A stretch of DNA of 64,000 nucleotides from Chitinophaga rhizosphaerae (GCF_003958645.1 NZ_RXLO01000005.1:186001-250000); one strand, 5' to 3'; shown: positions 25,197-35,226, counted from the first letter of the stretch. Notes: generated from the sequence alone by a model not told the origin. Made by a program: numbers and translations.

Positions 25197-27125
25197 ATGC
25201 ACCTACCACGTTTATCATTCTCATGTGTTTTGCTGCTCATTGGCATCATCACTTCCTGCAGCAAGAAAAGCACGCCCTCCACACCCGAAGTAACGCTGGC
25301 GGAAAAACGCAAAGCCGATGCGGCGTACAACAATGGTATCACGGCCGGCGTGGGGAATGTGCTGATCGAAGAAAAGCTGACGCCGAACGCGGCCAATCAA
25401 CTCGTTTTCAAGATCGCATACAACGAAGATACGCTGGCAGGTTACGGGAAGATCGACGCCAACGGTAAAATGCAATACCTGACCTCCACCGTGCTGGCCA
25501 AAAAAGGGAATACGGAACTGCTGGTGACCGAAATGTTTCCCGAAGTCTCCAAAAGCCGGATGTACACCATGCTGAACGGCAAAAAGGGCAGCATCGTGGT
25601 GGAAATGAACCATATTTCACGTACCCGCTCGGTGATGTCGATACTGAATTATAACTGGGGAACGGGAACGGCGGAAGTTCTGGTGAAATCCTATTTCGAG
25701 AACGGCAAACAAACCGCCGGGCTCAGCGCATTGAAGGAAGGGGAAGGAGGCGACCGGGTCTACAACTGCATCGAGCCGCAACCTTCTGACGATGTTAGCA
25801 AATCGGTCGACAATACCCTCGATTATTTCCAGTGCGGCGGCCTGGCTTACGATACGCACCCCACGCTGGCCGCTATCAAAGCCGCTATCGTAAAGGGCAT
25901 CGAATCGGTTAGGAATGCCGGCAATATGCAGGACAAAAAAGAAGAACTGAAAAGCCTGGAGGCCCGCTACGGCGAGCTGAACAATCTGTTTAAAAGCATC
26001 CAGGGAAAAGTTTCCGGGTATAAATTCGAGAAAACCATCATGGCGGGCCTGCTGAAGAGCCTCGCCGCCACGATCGCCGAACTGAAAGCGGCCCTCATGC
26101 CGGATGTGTCGCTAAAGCCCTTCGCAGAAGGCTCCCTGCTGGATTACGACGAGGTTACCGGCGACGAGATCAAGCTCACGTTCACCCTCATCGATAACGA
26201 AACGAATCTGCCTTACACCCAACAACCGGTGGGGGTAGACATGGCCTTTGTGATTCCCGGCACCAGCGAAGCCGTCTACATGGAAACGAAAATGACCTCC
26301 ACCGCCAATGGCATGGTCACATTCCGGCTCAACCCGAAAACGCTGCCCGAATATGAAAAGTATACCAAACTGACGGCCCGGTACGCTTTTTCGGGGGATA
26401 ACTGGAACCCCAGCGCCACGCGCGACATCACCCTCAAATTCATCAAACCGAAGCTGGTAATGGCCGACGGAAGCGATGTTCCTTTCCAGGCAACGTTCAA
26501 CTCCGGCGTGAAAAAGACGTTCAAAGTGGTGAATGAAGACGGAAGGGCGATCCCGGTCAACTACAACGACGTAACCCTGCAAAACTCCAATACCAAGGTA
26601 GCCTACACCATGCTGAAAGGCAGCCAGGATTTTGATTTGACGTTATCGCACGAGGAGGCGGCCGATCAGCTTACCAACATCGACGTCTACTACCAACAGC
26701 AAAAACTGCGGACTATTTCCGCGATCGTGATCCCGCCCTGCGGCACGGCCCCCGTGATCACGGGCGTTACGATGGATTGCGACCCCAACGGCAATGGTAT
26801 CCGGATTAAAGTTGCGTTCAAGGCCGATGGCCCGGGGATTTTGCCCTACGGCGGCAGCGGCGCCTGCGATATGACGCAAACCTGCTACCCCGTGCGCCTG
26901 TATTTCATGAGCCCCGGCGCCCCCCGTTTCGAAATTGCCGCCAACGGCTACAGCGTGTCGCTGATTTCCGGTACGGTGAACGAAGGCGTGGTGGCCATAA
27001 CCATCAAAAACTGCGTGCCCGGGAAAGGCGCACGCGGAAGCCTGGAAGCGAATTACCCCAACTATCGCTGGCAGGTACAGGTGATGAACCGCTGTAACAA
27101 ACGGAGTGGTTTGGTGGACCTGTAA
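25197..27125 (+). CDS. Large lipoprotein of unknown function
   Basis: 642 residues. The signal ends IGIITSC with the lipidation Cys followed by a Ser/Lys/Thr/Pro linker. The middle (about 220-300) is helical and charged (KKEELKSLEARYGELNN). The second half looks like Ig-like or other beta-sandwich domains (IKLTFTLIDNETNLPYT, VTFRLNPKTLPEYEK) with late cysteines (PPCG, MDCD, ACDMTQTC, KNC, NRC) that could form disulfides. I recognise no family. A TACATTTG box at 25164-25171 without a good -33 element lies 26 nt upstream of the ATG. It stands alone, so context gives no hint beyond surface exposure. Confidence 0.75.
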   Translation: MHLPRLSFSCVLLLIGIITSCSKKSTPSTPEVTLAEKRKADAAYNNGITAGVGNVLIEEKLTPNAANQLVFKIAYNEDTLAGYGKIDANGKMQYLTSTVLAKKGNTELLVTEMFPEVSKSRMYTMLNGKKGSIVVEMNHISRTRSVMSILNYNWGTGTAEVLVKSYFENGKQTAGLSALKEGEGGDRVYNCIEPQPSDDVSKSVDNTLDYFQCGGLAYDTHPTLAAIKAAIVKGIESVRNAGNMQDKKEELKSLEARYGELNNLFKSIQGKVSGYKFEKTIMAGLLKSLAATIAELKAALMPDVSLKPFAEGSLLDYDEVTGDEIKLTFTLIDNETNLPYTQQPVGVDMAFVIPGTSEAVYMETKMTSTANGMVTFRLNPKTLPEYEKYTKLTARYAFSGDNWNPSATRDITLKFIKPKLVMADGSDVPFQATFNSGVKKTFKVVNEDGRAIPVNYNDVTLQNSNTKVAYTMLKGSQDFDLTLSHEEAADQLTNIDVYYQQQKLRTISAIVIPPCGTAPVITGVTMDCDPNGNGIRIKVAFKADGPGILPYGGSGACDMTQTCYPVRLYFMSPGAPRFEIAANGYSVSLISGTVNEGVVAITIKNCVPGKGARGSLEANYPNYRWQVQVMNRCNKRSGLVDL

Positions 27126-27141
27126 CAGCCATGGCAGGAAA

Positions 27142-27516
27142 CTAATTCGTTTTGGCGGAGAATTCCCCGAAATGCCACAGGATGCCGGAAGGGTCGTGCA
27201 CGAAGCATTCCCGGCCCCAGTCGGCCGTCCGTATCCCGCCCAACCTCGCGGAAGGGTATTTGCCGGGCAGATCGAGCGCGGTCAGGTATTCCCAAAACTT
27301 GCTGACGTCGTCCACTTCCATGAAGATCATCGTATTGTCGATCCAGTCTTTGACGTTGGCGCGTTGCAGGTAGAAACCCAGTTTCCCGGCCGTGAAAAGC
27401 GACATGGCGGGCGACAGTACCACTTCCCGGAAGCCCAGGTCTTTGTAGAAACTGCTCGATACTTCGAAATCCGTTGCGCCGATGAACGGCCGGATAGATA
27501 TGGCTTTACCTTCCAT
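27142..27516 (-). CDS. VOC-family (glyoxalase/bleomycin-resistance fold) protein
   Basis: 124 residues, one VOC unit of two beta-alpha-beta-beta-beta modules: the first runs IRPFIGATDFEVSSSFYKDL to LGFYLQR, the second from MIFMEVDDVSKFWEYL to ECFVHDPSGILWHFGEF. The final blocks (W-G-R-E-x-F-V-H-D-P-S-G-x-L-W-H) are characteristic. VOC proteins bind metals or small molecules as dioxygenases, isomerases or resistance proteins; the metal ligands cannot be assigned with confidence here. Convergent with the unknown lipoprotein gene (16 bp between stops). Confidence 0.85.
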   Translation of the reverse strand: MEGKAISIRPFIGATDFEVSSSFYKDLGFREVVLSPAMSLFTAGKLGFYLQRANVKDWIDNTMIFMEVDDVSKFWEYLTALDLPGKYPSARLGGIRTADWGRECFVHDPSGILWHFGEFSAKTN

Positions 27517-27712
27517 GCGAAAGAATTTTCGGTTACCTACGTTGCGTGTTGTAAGGATTACAATTTACATCAAATTTTACAAGGGAGGCAGGCACTTCCG
27601 GGCAGTCATTGCCCCGTGGCGGCCTGTCCCCCGAAATGCAAACCGGCCGTGCCGGAACGGTTTTTGATTAATTCGTAGCTTTGCCCTCCGGCAGATGGAT
27701 AAATCATCAACC

Positions 27713-28522
27713 ATGCAGCACACGAAACCAGTCTTATTCAATACGGGAACGTATGTGGGAAAGGAAACCAGCCAATTCGTATTCGAAGGGGTGATTTCTT
27801 CCGAAACCCGCTACGGCGACCATATGGTTTCCGACTGGCACTGTCATCGAAACCCCCATTTCTCGCACATCCTGTCCGGCGGGAGCCGGGAAGTCCGGGA
27901 AGACGGGGCGGCCAACCAGCACGCGGGCGCAGCTTTGTATTATTATCCGGGTATCGCGCACCAGAACGTCGGTTACCAGGAAGGCACCCGCATCTTTAAC
28001 CTGGAATTTACCCCGGCATTCTTCGATAAATACGGGATGGACGTGCCCGGCGAATCCTGGATGTGCGCGCCGGAAGTGCAATGGAACACCAGCGGCCTCG
28101 TGCAGATCATGGCGGAACATTACCTGAACGACCAGGTGAGCGCCCTGTCCGTTCACCAGCTATGCCTCAAACTGCTGGCGCCGGCGGGAACCGGGGATAA
28201 AACCGTACATCCCGGCTGGACGGTCAGGATCAGGGATTTACTGTACGACAGCTGGGACCTGCCGCTTTCGCTGACGGAGATATCCAAAACGCTGGACCTG
28301 CATCCCGTAACGGTTTCAAAATATTTCCCCCGGTATTTCGGGCTTACGATCGGGGATTACCTGCGGAAGATCAAAATAGAAAAGGCCTTGTCGATGATCC
28401 GCTCCGGGAAACATTCGCTGACCGAAATCGCCCACCACTGCGGGTTTTCGGATCAGGCGCATTTCATCAAAACCTATAAACGGTTCTTGGGGATCACCCC
28501 GAATCAATACCGGAAGCTATAA
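27713..28522 (+). CDS. AraC-family transcriptional regulator
   Basis: About 269 residues. The N-terminal half is a cupin-like sensor (VSDWHCHRNPHFSHILSGG, ALYYYPGIAHQNVG). The C-terminal half has two HTH motifs: LSLTEISKTLDLHPVTVSKY and LTEIAHHCGFSDQAHFIKTY, ending FLGITPNQYRKL. A TAGCTTTG box at 27676-27683 would start transcription near 27690, leaving almost no leader for the ATG at 27695, so the ATG at 27713 is preferred. It is divergent from the VOC gene (179 bp between ORFs) and may control it or itself; this is inference. Confidence 0.87.
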   Translation: MQHTKPVLFNTGTYVGKETSQFVFEGVISSETRYGDHMVSDWHCHRNPHFSHILSGGSREVREDGAANQHAGAALYYYPGIAHQNVGYQEGTRIFNLEFTPAFFDKYGMDVPGESWMCAPEVQWNTSGLVQIMAEHYLNDQVSALSVHQLCLKLLAPAGTGDKTVHPGWTVRIRDLLYDSWDLPLSLTEISKTLDLHPVTVSKYFPRYFGLTIGDYLRKIKIEKALSMIRSGKHSLTEIAHHCGFSDQAHFIKTYKRFLGITPNQYRKL

Positions 28523-28610
28523 ATGCCGTCAGGCTAATACGGTACAATTCCAGGACCGGGAGCTGTGCTAATTTTGGACGATCAAGTCCGAATTCAGTAA
28601 CAGTTATCAC

Positions 28611-30398
28611 ATGAAGCAACGCACATTTATTATTGTTTCTTTCCTGATGTTCTTTTCCGCTGCGCTCAGCGCGCAGTCCTCCAAAAAGAAATTGGAGAAT
28701 TTGTTTGCACGGTATTACGAACAGGAATGCTTTTTCAACCCGCTTCAGGCTACAGCGGATGGTATCCACACTTATGACGATCAGTTACAAAACGACGGTT
28801 CCAGCGAGTTTCGGGCGGCGAAAACGATTTTTTACCGGGCCTGTCTGCGCGATCTGCGGCAGTTCAACAGGAGCAAGCTGACCGAAGCAGACCGGATTTC
28901 CTACGATATCCTGGAATACACCCTGCAAACCAACCTGGAAGGGCTGGCCCTGCACCTGGAATACCTCCCCTTCAATCAATTCACGGCTTCCGTACCGTTG
29001 GACCTGGCGCTGTTTGGCTCCGGAAGCGGTCCTCAGCCGTTTCATACACCGGAAGATTACCGGAAGTGGTCGAAGCGGATGATCGCGTTCAGCGATTGGG
29101 TGGATACGGCGATCGCGAATTTCGGGAAAGGAAAGCGGCATGGGGTGGTGTTGCCCAAAGCGCTGGTCGTGAAAATGATCCCGCAGTTGACGGAGCTGGC
29201 GGAAAAGGATTCGGCCAAAAGTGTTTTCTACGAACCGCTCCGGCATTTCCCGGCGGCATTTTCCGAAGCGGAAAAGCAGGCCTTGCGGGCTTTGTACAGC
29301 CAGGTAGTGCCCCAATACGTGTTGCGTTCCTACGAAAAACTGGCGAAGTACCTGGAAAACGACTATCTACCCTTCGCGCAGGACCAACCGGGGCTGCACG
29401 CGTTGACCGGCGGAGATGGGATGTACCGGTATTTCATCAAACAATACACGACGAACGCGGATTTGACCGCCGAACAGGTATACCAAACGGGATTGGAGGA
29501 AGTGGACCGCATTACCCGGGAAATGGAGCAGAACAAGCGCGCAACGGGCTTCAGCGGCACGTTGCCGGAATATTTCCATTTTCTGCGGACAGACAAGCGT
29601 TTCCGGCCGTTCACGTCGCCGGAACAGGTGCTGGACGCCTATCGCGGGATTTACAAAAAGATAGGACCGCATCTGCATGAGCTGTTCCATCATCGCCCCA
29701 AAACCGAATTTATCATTAAAAGAGTGGATGCTTACCGTGAAGCTTCGCAAGCCGGGCCGTTTTACATCAAGGGGAATTACAAGGAAAACCGTCCCGGGAT
29801 ATTTTTCGTTCCCATTCCCGACGCCAATAAGGTGAGCACGGTTTTTTACGGAATGGAATGTACGTTCATCCATGAAGCGGTACCCGGTCACCATTACCAG
29901 ATTTCTCTGCAACAGGAATACGGCGACCTGCCCGCGTTTCAGCGGCAAAATGCCCTGTACGCCTACATGGAAGGCTGGGCGCTGTACTGCGAATCGCTCG
30001 GGGAGAAGCTTGGCTGCTACACCGATCCCTACCAGAAAATGGGCGCCCTGAACAACGAGATCCATCGCGCCATCCGGTTGGTCGTGGATGTGGGCATCCA
30101 TACCGGGAAACTGTCGAAGCAGGAAGCCATCGCCTATATGATGGCCCACGAATCCATCAGCGAAACCACCGCCACGGCGGAAGTGGAACGGTATATGGCC
30201 TGGCCGGGACAGGCGCTGTCTTACAAAATCGGGGAACTGCGGATCAAAGCGCTGCGGGATAAATACAGCCGCCTCCAGGGCAAACGGTTCAGCCTGCCCG
30301 ATTTTCACGATGCCATCATCAAATATGGCTGCATGCCGCTGGATGTGCTGGAGAAATACCTCGACGCCTGGAACAACCGGATCATCTCGGATGCCTGA
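28611..30398 (+). CDS. DUF885-family secreted metallopeptidase-like protein
   Basis: 595 residues with a cleavable signal (SFLMFFSAALSAQ). DUF885 proteins are zinc-metallopeptidase-like, and the active-site block is present: FIHEAVPGHHYQ with H421, E422 and H427-H428. AYMEGWALYCESLG and the later AHESISETTATAEVERYMAW are the other family blocks, the latter followed by PGQALSYKIGELRI. Probably a periplasmic or surface peptidase of unknown specificity. A TAATTTTG box (28569-28576) lies 34 nt before the ATG. A terminator follows at 30413. Confidence 0.9.
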   Translation: MKQRTFIIVSFLMFFSAALSAQSSKKKLENLFARYYEQECFFNPLQATADGIHTYDDQLQNDGSSEFRAAKTIFYRACLRDLRQFNRSKLTEADRISYDILEYTLQTNLEGLALHLEYLPFNQFTASVPLDLALFGSGSGPQPFHTPEDYRKWSKRMIAFSDWVDTAIANFGKGKRHGVVLPKALVVKMIPQLTELAEKDSAKSVFYEPLRHFPAAFSEAEKQALRALYSQVVPQYVLRSYEKLAKYLENDYLPFAQDQPGLHALTGGDGMYRYFIKQYTTNADLTAEQVYQTGLEEVDRITREMEQNKRATGFSGTLPEYFHFLRTDKRFRPFTSPEQVLDAYRGIYKKIGPHLHELFHHRPKTEFIIKRVDAYREASQAGPFYIKGNYKENRPGIFFVPIPDANKVSTVFYGMECTFIHEAVPGHHYQISLQQEYGDLPAFQRQNALYAYMEGWALYCESLGEKLGCYTDPYQKMGALNNEIHRAIRLVVDVGIHTGKLSKQEAIAYMMAHESISETTATAEVERYMAWPGQALSYKIGELRIKALRDKYSRLQGKRFSLPDFHDAIIKYGCMPLDVLEKYLDAWNNRIISDA

Positions 30399-30412
30399 CA
30401 GATGAACTTTAC

Positions 30413-30453
30413 AAAAAAAGCCCCGCGAAACACCACGTTCCGCGGGGCTTTTG
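30413..30453. terminator. Bidirectional rho-independent terminator
   Basis: GCCCCGCG (30420-30427) pairs with CGCGGGGC (30441-30448) around a 13-nt loop, flanked by an A-run (30413-30419) and TTTT. It sits between the convergent DUF885 and S41 peptidase genes. Confidence 0.88.
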
Positions 30454-30468
30454 CTTTTTATGAAGCGT

Positions 30469-32319
30469 TTATTTGGCTTCCCGCCCGCTTTTTACGGTAG
30501 ACTGTCCGTTTTTGATGACATCCACGGCTTTTTCCAGGAGCTCATCTTTATTGTCGATGATCCCCTTGATGGTGGGCGCGATCAGGATATCGGGCGTAAT
30601 GCCTTTCGTGAAATGCTGCGCGCCGTTGTGCTGGGTAACTTTCATGCCTGTATAGCGGAATCTATACCCGCCGGGAAGGGATACGTCCGTCACGTTGCCG
30701 TTGGCGCCCGCCGTCGGTTCGCCGATGATGGTGGCGAGGTGTTGATCTTTGATATATCCCATCACGGATTCCGCGTAGCTGATGGCGCTGCCGTCTGTCA
30801 GGAAAACGGTTTTGCCGGCGATGTGCGGTTTTTTGGGGGACAGGTTCCAGCCGAAGCTGTCCCATCCGGTATTTTCATGATCGGGCCGTGCGATGCGCTG
30901 GGTATGCATCCATTTGTCTTTATTTTTTTTCGTGATCAGGTGGCCGATGAGCTGTGATCCGTTCTCATCTTTCGGATAGCCCCGCAGGTCTACCACCACG
31001 CCTTTCGCGGCGGCGATCTCGTCCATTTTCCCTTTCATTTCGTTCCAGCCCAGGCGGGAAAGATCAAGGTAAATGATCCCGTTGCCCAGCGAATCGAATG
31101 CCGCGGGCCGGGTGTTGGGCAGTTTTCCATAATATTCGTTTGCCGGAATGCTGAAGGGGACCTTTTCCCGCCAGGTTTGCCCGCGTCCCGAACGGAAAGT
31201 AAGCTGAAGGCTGGAATCGGGTTTGGACACGCACAGCGAACTGATCGTCTGACGCATCATGGCGTTGGCACTGCCTGCGGATACGAGGGCAGCCCGTTGC
31301 TTGAGGTATTGCTGCGTAGCCATGCCATTGATTGCGGTAATGACGTCGCCGCGCCTGGCTTTGGTATCGGGGGTAAACACCGCCGTCACCACAAGACTGT
31401 TATCCGCCCAGGCCAGCTGGAGGGGGAGGAAGCGGCGGTCTGCGAATGTCTGGGGGCCGGACACGAAAGTATGGCCGTCGTGCAGGCGCGCATTGAGGCG
31501 TGCCAGCGTGCGCTCGAAATCGGCAGGGGTTTTATCACGGTAGCAGTCGGCGATGGCGGTTTGGAGGTCCTGGTCCCAGTTGGTCGTCCATTCCTTGAAA
31601 TAGGGGTGGAAGTGTTGGTAGATGTTCCAGGTGATGCAGACGTTGGCCAGGCGCAGGTAGAGATTTTCGCCCGTGAGGGGGGCTGGGAGGCCGGCGGCGC
31701 GCTGCTGGCTGAGGGCCCTGGCGGCAATGGTGTCTGTGGCCGGGAAGGTCGTTTTGCCATCGCCCCAAAGCGCCATCGGCATATCGATGGTGATGCCATT
31801 GCCGAGGTCTTTGTGCAGGAAGGTGCCGGCGGCGAGGTCGATGGGGAAAAGCGTACCGGTGAATTCGGCTTTCATTGCCCCGCCCGCGGGCCCTGCAGCC
31901 TTCGGCTGGAAGTTGTAGCTGTTGGTCCGGATGGATTTGTAGATCCCCCCGCCAGGGCCGTACCCGCTATGCTGCCACATCACCACTTTCATGCGGTCCG
32001 CATCCCGGGGCGCTTCCAATGGGCCCAGCGCCGGTTTGCCGGTTTCGTATATCCGCAACGTTGGGGCGATGGGGTGGAAAATGCCTTCCAGCGCAGTTTT
32101 CAGTTCTGTGGCGTTTTTAGCGCCATCCACCGCCTGCGCCCCGTAAATGGCCAGCGCGTCCCAATCCGTGACCACTCCGGCATCAGACGGGTGAAAGAAA
32201 CGGACGTAACCGTACAGCCGGGCGAATGTATATTGATTGATAGCCTGGCGGGCAGTTTGCGCCAGTGCGGTAAAACAGGAAAAGAGGAATAATGTAAGGA
32301 ATAGCGATGTGCGTACCAT
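30469..32319 (-). CDS. S41-family (tail-specific type) serine peptidase
   Basis: 616 residues with a signal peptide (TSLFLTLFLFSCFTALA). An N-terminal helical domain (AINQYTFARLYGYVRFFHPS) and PDZ-like part (RRGDVITAINGM) precede the S41 core: IIYLDLSRLGWNEM, VVVDLRGYPK, FLTDGSAISYAESVMGY with the catalytic Ser in DGSAISYAES, and IIGEPTAGANGN. S41 enzymes cleave C-termini or misfolded periplasmic proteins. Longer than CtpA because of the N-terminal extension common in Bacteroidota. Single-gene unit bounded by the terminator at 30413. Confidence 0.9.
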   Translation of the reverse strand: MVRTSLFLTLFLFSCFTALAQTARQAINQYTFARLYGYVRFFHPSDAGVVTDWDALAIYGAQAVDGAKNATELKTALEGIFHPIAPTLRIYETGKPALGPLEAPRDADRMKVVMWQHSGYGPGGGIYKSIRTNSYNFQPKAAGPAGGAMKAEFTGTLFPIDLAAGTFLHKDLGNGITIDMPMALWGDGKTTFPATDTIAARALSQQRAAGLPAPLTGENLYLRLANVCITWNIYQHFHPYFKEWTTNWDQDLQTAIADCYRDKTPADFERTLARLNARLHDGHTFVSGPQTFADRRFLPLQLAWADNSLVVTAVFTPDTKARRGDVITAINGMATQQYLKQRAALVSAGSANAMMRQTISSLCVSKPDSSLQLTFRSGRGQTWREKVPFSIPANEYYGKLPNTRPAAFDSLGNGIIYLDLSRLGWNEMKGKMDEIAAAKGVVVDLRGYPKDENGSQLIGHLITKKNKDKWMHTQRIARPDHENTGWDSFGWNLSPKKPHIAGKTVFLTDGSAISYAESVMGYIKDQHLATIIGEPTAGANGNVTDVSLPGGYRFRYTGMKVTQHNGAQHFTKGITPDILIAPTIKGIIDNKDELLEKAVDVIKNGQSTVKSGREAK

Positions 32320-32484
32320 AACAGGGATTATCGTTTTGGGTCAGGGGAAATGTTAATTTAAATAAATATAATGCATTCAACAGCAAAGGTAAATTTAATC
32401 CCGCAACCTGATAAATACGGCTTAATTTCAGGATACTACGATCGTCAACCCTTCCGTTCATTACCGGAAACAAAACACCCAATC

Positions 32485-33123
32485 ATGAATTCACCGGAAA
32501 AAATCCTGGAATGTTACAATCTCGTTGCCGGAGATTATGCAGTGGAACGGTGGGACGAGCTTTCGGGAAAGCACGTCGACCGCCTGCTGCTGAAAGAATT
32601 CGCCAGGGCGAACAAAGATGAAGGATTATGTGCGGACTTCGGCTGCGGGCCGGGCCAAACCACGCGGTTCCTGCACGACAATGGCCTGGAAAACATCGTA
32701 GGGATCGATCTGGCGCCGGCCATGGTCGAAGTAGCGCGGAAATTATCCCCGAAAATCCGTTTCGAGACCGGCGATTTGTTGCATATCGCATTCCCGCCGG
32801 GGCACCTGGGCAGTGTGCTGGCGTTCTACGCGATCGTTCATTTTTCGCTCGGGGAGGTCAGGCAGTGTTTCGGGGAAATCAGCCGGGTATTGAAAAAGGG
32901 CGGTGATTTTTTGTTTTCCTTTCATGTGGGGGAGGAAATCAGGCATTTCGACAAGGCGCACGACAAGGAAATCGACATCGATCTGTACTTCTTCAAAACG
33001 GACGATATCGTTCAGTTGCTCCAGGAAACGGGGGTCCGCGTCATCGATGCCATCGAGCGGCGGCCGAACGAAAACATGGAATTCCAGACCCGGAGGGGAT
33101 ATGTCTGGGCGGAGAAACAGTAA
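32485..33123 (+). CDS. Class I SAM-dependent methyltransferase
   Basis: About 212 residues from the ATG at 32485; the 38 codons upstream (from 32371) lack protein character. Motif I is CADFGCGPGQTTRF, the acidic residue after strand 2 is in VGIDLAPAM, and motif post-I/II read FETGDLLHIAF and LAFYAIVHFSLGEV, followed by LKKGGDFLFSFH. This is the UbiE/Methyltransf_11-25 layout of small-molecule methyltransferases. Substrate cannot be deduced. Divergent from the S41 gene. Confidence 0.9.
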   Translation: MNSPEKILECYNLVAGDYAVERWDELSGKHVDRLLLKEFARANKDEGLCADFGCGPGQTTRFLHDNGLENIVGIDLAPAMVEVARKLSPKIRFETGDLLHIAFPPGHLGSVLAFYAIVHFSLGEVRQCFGEISRVLKKGGDFLFSFHVGEEIRHFDKAHDKEIDIDLYFFKTDDIVQLLQETGVRVIDAIERRPNENMEFQTRRGYVWAEKQ

Positions 33124-33256
33124 TGGCCAAAACTCCCTACCTGTCCGTCATTGCCGTAATTCGTTCCGCCCGTAGCCTGCAACCGTTCTTTCCATTGGTC
33201 CGCTTCCGCCTTCGACGAAGCGGCAAGGACTTGTTTCGTTGGGAAACGACGGGCTG

Positions 33257-35221
33257 TCACTTTTTCGCCTGCAGCCCGCCATGTTTGAACAAATAATATG
33301 CCGTCTGGTAATATGCGATCGCTTCCATAACGGTCCGGTCATCGGCTTTTACGGGAGCCTGGCTGTCGCTGGCGGCGGAGTATTGCATCGTTTCCACCCG
33401 TTGTTGGGGGGACAGGATCACCATACTGTCGTTTTGCAGGTACGCCAGCTTCTGGTAAGTGCCGAGGAATGCCCGCGGGCGGTAACCGGGCTGCCTAACA
33501 TCGAGCCCGTAAAGGTTGCTGTCGTAATTCCAGTGCAGAAGGCCGAAAAGTGTGGGGAAGAGGTCGATCTGGGAGCAACGTTGCGAAATAGAATCGGGCC
33601 GCGCATCCGGCAGGTGGCAAATGATGGCGGGTATATGGTATTTGGCGACGTCGATTTCGTTCTTCCCGGCGCTGCTGGCGCAATGGTCTGCCACGAAAAT
33701 GATGACCGTATTGGCGAACCAGGGCTCTTTTTGCGCGGCTTTGAGGAATTGCCCGATAGCGTAGTCGGTGTATTGCACGGCACCTTCGCGGCCGGAACCG
33801 GAAGGGTAGCCGATTTTCCCGTCCGGATAAGTGAACGGGCGGTGGTTGGAAGTGGTCATCACGAAGTCGAAGAACGGTTTGCCGTTGCGGTATTGTTGTC
33901 CGGCGTCGCGGATAACGGCGGCGTAAAGGTCTTCGTCGCAGATACCCCAGGCGTTCCGGAAATGGATGAGGCTGTCGGGGATTTGGTTCCGGCTGGCGGT
34001 GAAACGGTCGCCCAGTAGCAGGTTGCGGCCTTTGTCCACGATGTTGTAGCCGTTGCTGCCGAAGAATGCGTTCATGTTATCGAAGAAACCGTCGCCCCCG
34101 TACAGGAAGCTGGTGGCGTAGCCTTTTGTGCGGAAGATGGCCCCCACGGTGGAAAGGTCCCCGTTTCCCGGCCGGCGAACGATGCTGTTGCCGGGTGTGG
34201 GTGGAACGGCGAGCGACAACGCTTCCATCCCGCGTACCGTCCGCGTACCGGTGGCGTACATCTGGTCGAACACAAGGTTTTTCCGGGCGAGGGAATCCAG
34301 CACGGGTGTAAGGCCCAGTTTGTTGCCGAATCGCCCGAGGAAATCCGCGCTCAGGCTTTCGATCGTTACCAGGATCACGTTGGGATGCGCTTCAGGGCCA
34401 TCGTGGCGGATGTGCCGCCAGATCGAAGTGCCGTTGTGCAGATACTGGCTGTTCGGTTCCTGGAGGCTGGTACGCACCATGGAAAAGGCGTCCCTTACAC
34501 CGATGAGTTGATAGAAATGCTCGTAGTTCAGCTCGTTGTTTTTGAACGCAGAAAAGAAAGAGTAAATCCCCGCTTTCGCCAGCTCGTCCTGGTAACGGTT
34601 GTGCCCGCGCTCGGGGAGGCTGTTGCCGATGAAAAATCCGTAGATCCCGGCCACGGCCAATAATCCGGCGAAAACACCCGCCCGCTGCAGGAAGGGCGTT
34701 GTGCCCCGGTATGCAGACCTGAAAATCCCTGCGTAAGCGAATGCCCAGGTGATGATGCCCGTCACGGCCAGCATGCACCCGATGAGGACCGGCAGGGGAT
34801 AGGATTCGTTGATGTTCTGGACCACTTCGTAGGTGTACACCAGGTAATCTACCGCAATGAAATTGAACCGGCTTTCGAACTCCAGCCAGAATGTGAACTC
34901 GGCGAAGAAGGAGAACATGAGGGTTAGTGTGCCGATGAAGAAAAATACCGGCGTCACCATGCGGTTGAATAAACTGTCGCTCCACCGGGCCGGCAGCAGC
35001 AGCAGGTAAGCGGCGTACGGCAGCAGGAAGAATGCGGCGACTCCCACATCGAACAACAGCCCGAATCCGAAAATGCGCAGCAGCGCCAGGAACGTCAGGT
35101 CGGCGCTTTTCAGGGAAATGATCAGCAAAATGAGCCGCAGCAGCGTGGAAAGGCCCAGGAACATGACCGCGAACCCGGTCATCAGTCGATAGTTTTTCTG
35201 GCGCGAAAAGAACATGTCCAA
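33257..35221 (-). CDS. LTA-synthase-like membrane phosphotransferase/sulfatase
   Basis: 654 residues. Five hydrophobic segments span residues 1-200 (FAVMFLGLSTLLRLILLIIS and others), then an extracytoplasmic alkaline-phosphatase-fold domain. NVILVTIESLSADFLG gives the first metal Glu, ATGTRTVRGMEA holds the nucleophilic Thr (as in SxTxxG of LtaS), and IIFVADHCASSAG gives the Asp-His metal ligands. LtaS-type enzymes transfer phosphoglycerol or related head groups to glycans or lipids. Bacteroidota lack lipoteichoic acid, so modification of an outer-membrane glycan or lipid is likely. It starts 5 bp after the receptor pseudogene, as last gene of the response-regulator/kinase/PAP2 operon. Confidence 0.88.
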   Translation of the reverse strand: MDMFFSRQKNYRLMTGFAVMFLGLSTLLRLILLIISLKSADLTFLALLRIFGFGLLFDVGVAAFFLLPYAAYLLLLPARWSDSLFNRMVTPVFFFIGTLTLMFSFFAEFTFWLEFESRFNFIAVDYLVYTYEVVQNINESYPLPVLIGCMLAVTGIITWAFAYAGIFRSAYRGTTPFLQRAGVFAGLLAVAGIYGFFIGNSLPERGHNRYQDELAKAGIYSFFSAFKNNELNYEHFYQLIGVRDAFSMVRTSLQEPNSQYLHNGTSIWRHIRHDGPEAHPNVILVTIESLSADFLGRFGNKLGLTPVLDSLARKNLVFDQMYATGTRTVRGMEALSLAVPPTPGNSIVRRPGNGDLSTVGAIFRTKGYATSFLYGGDGFFDNMNAFFGSNGYNIVDKGRNLLLGDRFTASRNQIPDSLIHFRNAWGICDEDLYAAVIRDAGQQYRNGKPFFDFVMTTSNHRPFTYPDGKIGYPSGSGREGAVQYTDYAIGQFLKAAQKEPWFANTVIIFVADHCASSAGKNEIDVAKYHIPAIICHLPDARPDSISQRCSQIDLFPTLFGLLHWNYDSNLYGLDVRQPGYRPRAFLGTYQKLAYLQNDSMVILSPQQRVETMQYSAASDSQAPVKADDRTVMEAIAYYQTAYYLFKHGGLQAKK

Positions 35222-35226
35222 GAAGT

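Noticed and set aside
27663-27683. Full promoter for the AraC gene (TTTG plus TAGCTTTG)
   Set aside because: Only 9 nt separate the two boxes instead of about 20, so only the -7 box is credited.
33200-33223. Possible terminator (CCGCTTC / GAAGCGG) after the methyltransferase gene
   Set aside because: Only 7 bp of stem, 10-nt loop and no T-run.
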